In this document: in pieces, positions 1 through 6,471 of the stretch | Numbering within the stretch: position 1 is the stretch's first letter | Layout of the letters: each line of letters opens with the position of its first letter | Program-made: the position numbers and the translations under genes | Notes under the pieces: generated by a model | The model's database searches: none | Seen by the model: the letters and a program-made list of their open reading frames with translations, nothing else | Told to the model about the DNA's origin: nothing | From: AP-16 sp036395835 | Lineage (GTDB): Bacteria > Pseudomonadota > Alphaproteobacteria > Rhizobiales > Xanthobacteraceae | Assembly: GCA_036395835.1 (NCBI GenBank) | Contig: DASWCW010000164.1 | Coordinates: 1-10,172, forward strand | Direction: 5' to 3' | DNA: 10,172 nt

Positions 1-190
1 TCTGGAGGAAGTATCGTATCGGACAGTCTAACACCCTGGAAGGAGAGAGGTGCAACTTCGACAGACGATGCCTAGTCGAAGCTGGCATCCGAAACCGAGA
101 TGTTGCTGCCGCCCATGGTGCGCAGCGACGCGTCATCCGCGGAACGACCCGGGATTACGCGCCTTCGGCGCTGCATCCGGGGCGACTCAC

Positions 191-598
191 TCACCGCGAG
201 CGGGTCCAATTCTCGCCGCCGCAGAAGAACAACAGGCAGCCCTCGATGCGCAGCACGTCGGGGCCCGTCAGGATGACGTGCCCGGTATAGGTCTTGCCGT
301 TCTCGGGATTGTAGATCTCGCCGTCCCAGCGATTTCCGCCGCCCCCGCCCGCCGGCTTCATTCCCAACAGGATCTGGGTGCCCACGATCGGGCGATCCCG
401 CTTGCTCGGGTCGGGATTGTTCTCGTCGAGCCCCGGCTGCGAGGTCCAGGCGATGGTGCCGCAATATGCCTGGGCACAGGGCGCGATGCGAATGATCGCG
501 GTTTTGTCGGCGACCAGCCAGTTGCCGGCGGGGTCGGCGGCGAGCCCCGGCGTCGCGCTCAGGGCCAGCATTGCGGCTACGCACCAGGCTTTTCGCAT
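191..598 (-). CDS. Secreted DUF2147-type protein
   Basis: The predicted protein has 135 residues. Residues 1-20 form a signal peptide (basic MRK start, hydrophobic core, cleavage after GLA), so the mature protein should be periplasmic. The rest matches my recollection of the DUF2147 family: a GNWLV start near residue 25, a CGTI segment at 46-49, RWDGEIYNPENGKTY at 90-104, and a final GCLLFFCGGENWTR near the C-terminus. Four cysteines (41, 46, 121, 126) fall in two pairs that could form disulfides. The ATG is supported by AGGAG (plus-strand 605-609) about 6 bases upstream. Family members are small secreted proteins whose biochemical role is not settled, so I give no function. It lies 100 bases downstream of the frameshifted ClpP-like gene on the same strand. 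Its first third is duplicated in broken form at 2636-2808. Confidence 0.8.
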   Translation of the reverse strand: MRKAWCVAAMLALSATPGLAADPAGNWLVADKTAIIRIAPCAQAYCGTIAWTSQPGLDENNPDPSKRDRPIVGTQILLGMKPAGGGGGNRWDGEIYNPENGKTYTGHVILTGPDVLRIEGCLLFFCGGENWTRSR

Positions 599-625
599 GG
601 GCTGCTCCTGATCTCCCCGCCCGCG
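479..625 (-). repeat. Direct repeat, intact partner of 2636-2808
   Basis: These 147 bases cover the DUF2147 start region, signal peptide and about the first 40 codons, plus the leader up to 625. They recur in the same orientation at 2636-2808. By eye there are about eight substitutions, one 27-base insertion and one 1-base deletion in the far copy. The two copies are about 2.1 kb apart and flank the ClpP-like gene, so they are potential substrates for homologous recombination. Confidence 0.85.
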
Positions 626-698
626 CGACGGCGCCCCGAGGACCGGGTTTGACCCTTAACGGACTCTCGTTCTTGCGACGCCATCCGCATATCCAGCG

Positions 699-2497
699 TT
701 ATTTTACCTCGATCGAATAATGGCGTTTCATCTGCAGTCCACGGGGAAAGATGATATCAAGCGTGATTGAATCGGCACCCGTAAACCCCGGGTGAGGTTC
801 ATAAACGATAGAAATCCCTTCCGATTTGCGCTTGTTGCATTCATATCGTTGGTTCTCTGGAGGAAACTTCGAGTATCCCGTGCCGTTCTCGACCGCGACG
901 TTGCCATGGTCCGGTTGCCCGACCACGCGCACGCTCGCTAGTCCGATCGACGAGCAATCCGGATTGATCGCGTATATAAAATCGATCGGAAGCTTGTGGT
1001 CGATCGCAACCGCTCGGGTCAATTCGACTGTCTGCACTGGATTGGACGGCTTGGCGCCACTTTGTTTCGGCTCGGGCTCGTACCCGGTCGCGCGCGTCTG
1101 GTCTGGTCGTATCGGAACCGTGTGTATCACATTGGCGGATGGTATCGAAGGAAGTACGTTGGGAGGCGGAGATTGTCCGGCGGAAGACCGCGATCCCGAT
1201 ACTCCTTGCAAGCATTGCAGCTGATCCCCTCCCGGTCGGCAGTTCGCATTGGTGCTCGGGCTGTAGTTCGATGTGCCAACCGTCAACTGCCCGGGCGGCG
1301 GAGCTTGTTCGCAACTGCCTTGCAACTTGGCGAATGCGCGTGAAAATCCGTCCATGGCCAGGGTTATGTTGCCTGCCGGTTCGTCGGCTCGGGCCAGATC
1401 GTTTCCGGAAACTTCGAATTTTGTGTCGTCCTCGACCGCATCGAACGTGTGCCGCGCGAGCCGGGCCGACCGTATATAGAAGTCATGTGAGGAGGTTTGG
1501 TATGGGAGCCCGATGCGGCGTCCGCTGATGCTGATCGAGGACAGCCGCGCGGCTGGGGCGTCGGAAGCAACAGGTTCCCGTGCAAGCACGACACGGATTT
1601 CTTGCCTCGATGCGCAGTCGAGAGAAACGAGGCCGTTGAGATACTGCGGCTGCTCGTTGCCGACCCGCACAAAAAATCTCTTCGACATTGCAGGCCTGGG
1701 ATGCTCGATGAATCGCCACGAAGTCTCGCCAAACTCCCTGCGATCTATTCCGAAGCGCACGAGTTCTTCCCGTTCAACGAACCTCTTCGAATTGTGCGGA
1801 ACAGCCACAACCGCCGTAAACAGTGTCTGGTCGATTCCCATGTCCCGGAGATATTCCTGGATCTGGAGATGGACCAACCTCTTTGCCCTCACGGCAACGG
1901 CGACCGGGAGCGGCCCCCTGGCCGAATCGAACCCCACGTCATGAATACCGAGTTTTATCCCGGGCGGAACGATTCGGACGACACCCCCGGCCAGAGCAAA
2001 GACGCAGCCCGAATTGCACATGGCACTGGTCGGGTCGAATTCCGACCTGAGCTCGTGTCCGGAGCGTTTCTGCGCCTCGCATGATTTTTCCCACGGTTTG
2101 TCGCGGTCGCAGCCGAATGGAACCGTGTGCGCAACACCGGCCTCCAACTTTCGAGCGCGGATTAGCCGAGCAAGTTCAATCGAGCCGAGTACTGAACCTC
2201 CCGCTGAATGAAAATAGATCGGGGTCGACGGGCCCCAAGCTTGGTTAACAGCCGGCGGAGGCGTTGAGCGGCGCTGAGGTCGATTTTGCCTTCCGCCGCA
2301 ATCCATTCGTTGCAGCCCCGCCCACAAGCATTCGCGTCGCCACGGGCTAGATAAAACTCGATCTCGGGGATGGCCGCCACTTTGGCTTCGGCCGGCGACG
2401 CCTTGGCGCGCTCCGGCGAGGCGTTGACGGTGGCCACGTCCAGAACAGTCGAGACAAGCAGAACAACAAGAATTGCAAGCGGGCGAGGAGTACGCAT
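699..2497 (-). pseudogene. Frameshifted secreted ClpP-like (COG3904-type) protein gene
   Basis: Two minus-strand frames together give one plausible protein of about 599 residues. The N-terminal part starts at the ATG at 2497: signal peptide (residues 1-26), then a CGRGCNEWIAAEGKID segment near 58-73. The frame then needs a -1 shift at the four-C run (plus-strand G run 2221-2224) to continue into PIYFHSAGGSV and on to the stop at 699. The joined product has the ClpP/crotonase-like pattern HSAGGSV (97-103), a likely nucleophile serine in MCNSGCVFAL (Ser163) and a histidine in GIHDVG (His186), as I recall for secreted COG3904-type proteins. A less conserved middle follows, then a C-terminal domain of about 95 residues with a FTGADSITLDI motif like those of beta-sandwich modules. 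Either frame alone lacks the signal peptide or the catalytic part. Both frames are otherwise open, which suggests a recent one-base loss or a sequencing error. No clear ribosome-binding site was seen. The substrate is unknown. Confidence 0.7.
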
Positions 2498-2568
2498 CAA
2501 AAGATGTATGCAGGTCGGACCGGAAGGAGCAATAACACCGAGGCGGCGCGAGGTGCACGCCTGTTTGC

Positions 2569-2593
2569 CTTGTAACAAGCGGCAAATTGCCGC
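2569..2593 (-). promoter_or_regulatory. Two adjacent palindromes, possible operator
   Basis: CTTGTAACAAG (2569-2579) is a perfect 5-1-5 palindrome. It shares its last base with GCGGCAAATTGCCGC (2579-2593), a perfect 7-1-7 palindrome. They lie about 70-95 bases upstream of the ClpP-like gene start at 2497, where a transcription-factor site would be expected. I could not identify convincing -35/-10 elements around them. They could also be a small RNA hairpin in the leader. Confidence 0.35.
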
Positions 2594-2635
2594 GAAAGGA
2601 CGTCGCTCTTACTCGTTTGGGCCTCAGTCGATATC

Positions 2636-2808
2636 GGGCGCGATGCGAATGATCGCGGTCTTGTCGGCGACCAGCCAGTTGCCGGCGGGGTCAGCGACGA
2701 GCCAGTTGCCGGCGGGGTCGGCGCGAGCCCCGGGGTCGCGCTCAGGGCCCGCATTGCGGCTATGCTGCGGGCTTTTCGCATGGGCTGCTCCCGATCTCCC
2801 CGCCCGCG
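2636..2808 (-). pseudogene. Truncated, frameshifted copy of the DUF2147 gene 5' end
   Basis: This stretch repeats 479-625. It keeps the start codon (ATG at 2781) and a signal-peptide-like start (MRKARSIAAMRALSATPGLA). A one-base deletion just after the signal peptide then puts the rest out of frame, and homology stops at 2636, after the codons equivalent to residue 40. In the neighbouring frame the segment ADPAGNWLV appears twice in a row because of a 27-base tandem duplication. The copy lacks two thirds of the gene and cannot encode the mature domain. Confidence 0.8.
2667..2720 (-). repeat. 27-base tandem duplication inside the DUF2147 remnant
   Basis: Two 27-base units (2667-2693 and 2694-2720) differ at only two positions. 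The intact gene at 191-598 has a single unit. The unit encodes the nine residues ADPAGNWLV in the original frame, so the duplication itself is in frame. Confidence 0.8.
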
Positions 2809-2926
2809 GCCCTGGAGGCCTATTTTTATCGGTCGTCGGCCGCATTATTTGCCAGAGAGGCGGCGGACCCGCGCAGGGAACCCGCCACGCGGGAATGCGC
2901 GAATTTACCTCTTCCGGAGGGGAAGT

Positions 2927-2955
2927 TTGCGCCACTGCCCCGTGCACGGTCTAAT
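2927..2955 (+). promoter_or_regulatory. Sigma70-like promoter for the hpnO operon
   Basis: TTGCGC (2927-2932) and TCTAAT (2950-2955) are separated by exactly 17 bases. The second matches TATAAT at five of six positions; the first matches TTGACA at three, including the TTG. Transcription would start near 2962, giving a leader of about 40 bases before the hpnO ATG. Alphaproteobacterial promoters are loosely conserved, so this remains a candidate. Confidence 0.4.
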
Positions 2956-2957
2956 TC

Positions 2958-2995
2958 GCGGCGGCCGGCGCGCCGGTGCCGGCGGCCGCAGGGAG
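2958..2995 (+). promoter_or_regulatory. 5' UTR hairpin abutting the hpnO ribosome-binding site
   Basis: The arms 2958-2969 and 2978-2989 pair at 11 of 12 positions (one mismatch) and are almost entirely G/C, with an 8-base loop at 2970-2977. The hairpin ends directly before AGGGAG (2990-2995), the Shine-Dalgarno sequence lying 6 bases from the ATG at 3002. If the promoter at 2927-2955 is right, the hairpin forms at or very near the 5' end of the mRNA. It could stabilise the message or limit ribosome loading. Confidence 0.5.
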
Positions 2996-3001
2996 AATAG
3001 C

Positions 3002-4390
3002 ATGGCTTTCGACGCCGCGGCGCTCTTCGCCGACCGGGAAGCGGAGCGCTACGCGCTGCATACCCGCCATCTCAACGGCCAGATGGTCCGCGTGCTCAAG
3101 ACCATCGGTTTCGACGTGCGCTTCCGGGCCGGGCGCGGGCAGTACCTGTTCGACCACGACGGCAACCGCTACCTCGACCTGCTCAGCGGCTGGGGCGTGT
3201 TCGCCATCGGCCGCAATCATCCGACCTTGCGCGAAACCCTCAAAGGCGTGCTCGACAGCGACCTGCCCAATCTCGTGCAGATGGACGTCTCGATCTTGGC
3301 CGGCGCGCTGGCCGAGCGGTTGCTCCGCCATGCGCCCTACCTGCAGAAGGTGTTCTTCGCCAATTCCGGCACCGAGAGCGTGGAGGCCGCCCTGAAGTTC
3401 GCCCGGGCCGCGACCGGCCGCCCGGGCGTCGTGTACTGCAGCCACGCGTTTCACGGTCTCACCTACGGCGCGCTGTCGCTCAATGGGGATGCGATGTTCC
3501 GGCGCGGGTTCGAACCGCTGCTGCCCGATTGCCTCGAGGTTCCGTTCAACGACCTCGAGGCGCTGGAGCGAGCGCTCGCCTCGCGCGACATCGCGGCGTT
3601 CGTGGTCGAGCCCATTCAGGGCAAGGGCGTCAATCTGCCGGACGAGGGCTATCTGCAAGGCGCGGCGGAGCTCTGCCGCAAGCACGGCACCCTGCTGATC
3701 GCCGACGAGGTTCAGACCGGGCTCGGGCGCACCGGCCGGTTTCTGGCGGTCGAGCATTGGGGCGTCGAGCCCGACCTGGTGGTGCTGGCGAAATCGCTCT
3801 CCGGCGGGCACGTGCCGATCGGCGCGGTGCTGACCCGGGAATGGATTTTCGACCAGGTGTTCGATCGCATGGACAAGGCGGTCGTGCACGGCTCGACCTT
3901 CGCCAAGAACGATCTCGCGATGGCGGCGGGACTTGCGACGCTCGAGGTGATCGAGCACGGACGGCTCGCCGAGCGCGCCGCGCGGCTCGGCGAACGCCTG
4001 CTCGGCGCCTTCGAGCGGATGGCGGGGCAGCACGAGCTGATCAAGTCGGTCCGCGGCAAGGGATTGCTGATCGGCATCGAGTTCGGAGCGCCGCAGTCGC
4101 TCAAGCTCAAGGCGTCCTGGAACGCGATCGAGGCGGTCAGCAGCGGCCTGTTCTGCCAGCTCATCACCATTCCGCTGTTCAAGCACCACAACATCCTCAT
4201 TCAGGTCGCCGGGCACGGCATCCATACGATCAAACTTTTGCCCGCGCTGATCATTTCCGAATCCGATTGCGAGTGGATCGAGCGGGCGTTCGCGGCGGTC
4301 ATCGCCGATGCGCACCGGGTCCCGGGCGCGGTGTGGTCGCTGGGACGCACGCTCATGGGCGAGGCCATCAAGGCACGTGCCGCCGTGTGA
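3002..4390 (+). CDS. hpnO: Hopanoid biosynthesis aminotransferase HpnO
   Basis: A class III, PLP-dependent aminotransferase of 462 residues, the usual length for HpnO. Visible features in order: SGT at 122-124 (phosphate cup), HAFHG at 148-152 (aromatic stacking on the cofactor), EP at 203-204, IADEVQTG at 233-240 with Asp235 for the pyridine nitrogen, VLAKSLSGG with the Schiff-base lysine at 264, and HGSTF at 296-300. The N-terminal region (LFADREAERYALHTRHLN) and the C-terminal VPGAVWSLG resemble Rhodopseudomonas/Bradyrhizobium HpnO as I remember them. In that group HpnO aminates the C35 side chain to give aminobacteriohopanetriol. The ATG is chosen over in-frame upstream codons because AGGGAG lies 6 bases before it and family similarity starts there. 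It is first in the operon, 30 bases ahead of hpnB. A 6-codon ORF (4401-4421) lies in that gap and its TAA overlaps the hpnB ATG. Confidence 0.88.
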   Translation: MAFDAAALFADREAERYALHTRHLNGQMVRVLKTIGFDVRFRAGRGQYLFDHDGNRYLDLLSGWGVFAIGRNHPTLRETLKGVLDSDLPNLVQMDVSILAGALAERLLRHAPYLQKVFFANSGTESVEAALKFARAATGRPGVVYCSHAFHGLTYGALSLNGDAMFRRGFEPLLPDCLEVPFNDLEALERALASRDIAAFVVEPIQGKGVNLPDEGYLQGAAELCRKHGTLLIADEVQTGLGRTGRFLAVEHWGVEPDLVVLAKSLSGGHVPIGAVLTREWIFDQVFDRMDKAVVHGSTFAKNDLAMAAGLATLEVIEHGRLAERAARLGERLLGAFERMAGQHELIKSVRGKGLLIGIEFGAPQSLKLKASWNAIEAVSSGLFCQLITIPLFKHHNILIQVAGHGIHTIKLLPALIISESDCEWIERAFAAVIADAHRVPGAVWSLGRTLMGEAIKARAAV

Positions 4391-4420
4391 GCACTGACCC
4401 ATGGTCGATGGACAAAGCTA

Positions 4421-5587
4421 ATGACGGCCGGGCTCGCGATTGCTTGCGCCAGCCTCGCCGTCTGGATCTACCTGATCGCCGCCCGCGGCGGCTTCTGGCG
4501 CGCCGCGGCGCGCGACGACCGCGAGCAACCAGCTGAGCCGCGGTCGTGGCCGGCGGTCGCGGCGGTGATCCCGGCGCGCGACGAGGCCGACGTCGTCGCC
4601 GAAAGCCTCGGCTCGCTGCTGCGCCAGGATTACCCGGGGCCGTTCGCGATCGTGCTGGTCGATGATCAGAGCCGGGATGCCACTGCGGAAGCGGCGCGCG
4701 CGTGCGCGGCGCGCCAAGGCGCCGCCGAGCGCTTGACCATCGTGCCCGGGCGGCCGCTTCCGGCCGGCTGGAGCGGAAAAATTTGGGCCATGAAGCAAGG
4801 CATCGAGCACGTCGAGCGCCCGGGAAACCCCGCCGCATATCTGCTGCTCACCGACGCCGATATCGCTTACGCGCCCGATACGCTGCGGACCTTGGTGGCG
4901 CGCGCGCAAGCCGGCGATCTGGTGCTCGCCTCGCTGATGGCCAAGCTGCGGTGCGAGAGTTTGGCCGAGCGGGCGCTCATCCCCGCGTTCACCTTCTTCT
5001 TCCAGATGCTCTACCCGTTTGCCTGGGTGAACCGGCCGCGTTCGCCCACGGCCGCCGCCGCGGGCGGCTGCATGCTGGTGCGCCGCGATGCGCTCGACGC
5101 CGCCGGCGGGATCGAAACAATCCGCGGCGCCCTGATCGACGATTGCGCGCTCGGCAAAGCGCTCAAGGCGGTCGGGCCGACCTGGCTCGGGCTGACGCAT
5201 CGGGTGCGGAGCCTCAGGGCCTACCCGCGCATTTCCGACGTGGGCCGCATGGTCTCTCGCTCGGCCTATGACCAGCTGCGCTACTCGCCGGCGCTGCTGG
5301 CCGGGACGATCGCCGGCCTGGCATTGACGTTCCTGGCGCCGCCGCTCGTCGCCGTGCTCGGGTCGGGCCTTGCGCCGGCGCTCGGGCTTGCCGCCTGGGC
5401 GCTGATGGCGCTCGCGTTCCAGCCGATGCTGCGGTTCTACCGGGTGTCGCCGCTGTGGGGCGCGGCGCTGCCGGCCATTGCGGCGTTTTATCTCGCCTTC
5501 ACGGTCGATTCCGCCTATCAGCACCTGCGCGGCCGGGGCGGGCTGTGGAAGGGTCGCGTGCAAGCCAATCTGTCGGAGACGCGATGA
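4421..5587 (+). CDS. hpnB: Hopene-associated glycosyltransferase HpnB
   Basis: A family 2 glycosyltransferase (GT-A fold) of 388 residues, typical for HpnB. Residues 1-20 form an N-terminal membrane segment. The catalytic domain shows VIPARDE (49-55), VDDQSRD (80-86) for nucleotide-sugar binding, the HpnB-like GRPLPAGWSGKIWAMKQG (110-127), TDADI (144-148) as the metal-binding DxD equivalent, and LIDDCAL (238-244) for the catalytic acidic site. Three hydrophobic segments near 291-312, 317-337 and 346-363 should anchor it in the inner membrane. It ends with GLWKGR. The name reflects constant association with hopanoid genes; the acceptor and the reaction are not established as far as I know. The ribosome-binding site is weak, so coupling to the tiny ORF at 4401-4421 is possible. 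Its stop overlaps the hpnC start by 4 bases (ATGA). Confidence 0.87.
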   Translation: MTAGLAIACASLAVWIYLIAARGGFWRAAARDDREQPAEPRSWPAVAAVIPARDEADVVAESLGSLLRQDYPGPFAIVLVDDQSRDATAEAARACAARQGAAERLTIVPGRPLPAGWSGKIWAMKQGIEHVERPGNPAAYLLLTDADIAYAPDTLRTLVARAQAGDLVLASLMAKLRCESLAERALIPAFTFFFQMLYPFAWVNRPRSPTAAAAGGCMLVRRDALDAAGGIETIRGALIDDCALGKALKAVGPTWLGLTHRVRSLRAYPRISDVGRMVSRSAYDQLRYSPALLAGTIAGLALTFLAPPLVAVLGSGLAPALGLAAWALMALAFQPMLRFYRVSPLWGAALPAIAAFYLAFTVDSAYQHLRGRGGLWKGRVQANLSETR

Positions 5588-6471
5588 GCACCGCCGCGGA
5601 AGTCCGATCCGGAAAGGGCCATCGAGACGAGAATTTTCCCGTGGCGTCCGGCCTGATCGAGCGCCGGCACCGCGGGGTGATCCTGGCGTTCTACCGCTTC
5701 GTGCGCGCCGCCGACGACGTCGCCGACCATGCATCGCTCTTGCAGCCCCAGAAGCTCGCGTTGCTCGACCAGCTCGAGCAGGGGCTCCTGGGCCTGAGCG
5801 AGGCCGAGCCGGACGCGAGCGCGTTGCGCCAGGCGCTCGGCGAGCGCGGCCTCTCGCAGCGCCATGCCCAGGATCTGCTCACGGCGTTTCGCATGGACGT
5901 CACCAAGCACCGCTACCGCGACTGGGAGGACCTGATCGGATATTGCAGCTATTCGGCGATGCCGGTCGGCCGCTTCGTGCTCGACGTGCACGGCGAGAGC
6001 CGCGACACCTGGCCGGCGAACGACGCGCTGTGCGCCGCGCTGCAGATCATCAATCATCTGCAGGACTGCGGCGCGGATTATCGGGCGCTCGACCGCGTCT
6101 ATATCCCGCTCGATGCGCTCGCGCGGGAAGGGCTGACGGTCGCGGCGCTGGGCGAAGAGAAGGCCTCGCCGGCGCTCCGGCGCTGCCTGCGCCAGCTCGC
6201 CGAGCGCACCGCCGCCTTGCTGCGCGATGCCGAGCCGCTGCGCGTCGAGGTGCGCAATTGGCGGCTCGGGCTCGAGATCGCCGCGATCGAGCGCCTCGCG
6301 CGGACCTTGACCCGAATGCTCGTCCGGCGCGATCCGTTGCGCGAGCGCGTGCATTTGACCAAGCCGGGATTTCTCGGCGTGTCCCTGCTCGGGGTATGCG
6401 AGGGCCTGATCCGCCGCGCGGCGCCGGGTTTTTCGGCGCGCTCGCGGAAGCCCAGGATGCGCGAGGGCTGA
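5584..6471 (+). CDS. hpnC: Squalene synthase-like HpnC (hydroxysqualene synthase)
   Basis: A trans-isoprenyl diphosphate synthase-fold protein of 295 residues. HpnC converts presqualene diphosphate to hydroxysqualene, the second step of the HpnD-HpnC-HpnE route to squalene. The first aspartate-rich motif is FVRAADDVAD with DDVAD at 44-48. The second is NHLQDCGADY at 157-166, followed by RVYIP, in the form I recall for HpnC rather than HpnD. The start has HRDENFPVAS near residue 13, also HpnC-like. GGAG lies 5 bases before the ATG, which overlaps the hpnB stop. The last 12 residues are basic and look unlike a folded tail. The -1 frame over the same bases reads FFGALAEAQDARGL straight into HpnD, which raises the question of frameshifting here. 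Confidence 0.88.
   Translation: MSTAAEVRSGKGHRDENFPVASGLIERRHRGVILAFYRFVRAADDVADHASLLQPQKLALLDQLEQGLLGLSEAEPDASALRQALGERGLSQRHAQDLLTAFRMDVTKHRYRDWEDLIGYCSYSAMPVGRFVLDVHGESRDTWPANDALCAALQIINHLQDCGADYRALDRVYIPLDALAREGLTVAALGEEKASPALRRCLRQLAERTAALLRDAEPLRVEVRNWRLGLEIAAIERLARTLTRMLVRRDPLRERVHLTKPGFLGVSLLGVCEGLIRRAAPGFSARSRKPRMREG
6426..6465 (+). promoter_or_regulatory. Candidate -1 frameshift site and coupling hairpin at the hpnC/hpnD junction
   Basis: In the hpnC frame the bases at 6426-6432 read G GGT TTT, a canonical X-XXY-YYZ slippery heptamer. Eight bases later a perfect 6-base-pair stem forms between CTCGCG (6441-6446) and CGCGAG (6460-6465) with a 13-base loop. A -1 slip leads into the hpnD frame, which is open throughout, and would give a fusion of about 572 residues. 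The 3' arm also covers the GAGGG that serves as hpnD ribosome-binding site, so the structure may instead couple hpnD translation to hpnC. Confidence 0.35.

Noticed and set aside
56..81. Inverted repeat CTTCGAC / GTCGAAG with 12-base loop
   Set aside because: It has a modest stem with a long loop, no U run, and lies 110 bases past the DUF2147 stop; too weak to call a terminator.
72..137. Minus-strand tail reading DASLRTMGGSNISVSDASFD before a stop at 72
   Set aside because: Codon bias looks coding, but it is only about 20 codons, not joined to a start and not recognised, so I could not support a gene.
50..652. Plus-strand open frame of 200 codons over the DUF2147 gene
   Set aside because: It mirrors the minus-strand gene, has no domain-like sequence, and the minus frame has the signal peptide and ribosome-binding site.
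2951..4402. 483-codon minus-strand open frame opposite hpnO
   Set aside because: Antisense shadow of a high-GC3 gene; low-complexity residues and no motifs, while hpnO has a full set of PLP-enzyme residues.
4418..5734. 438-codon minus-strand open frame opposite hpnB
   Set aside because: Arg/Gly/Pro-rich shadow typical of high-G+C sequence, with no recognisable domain.
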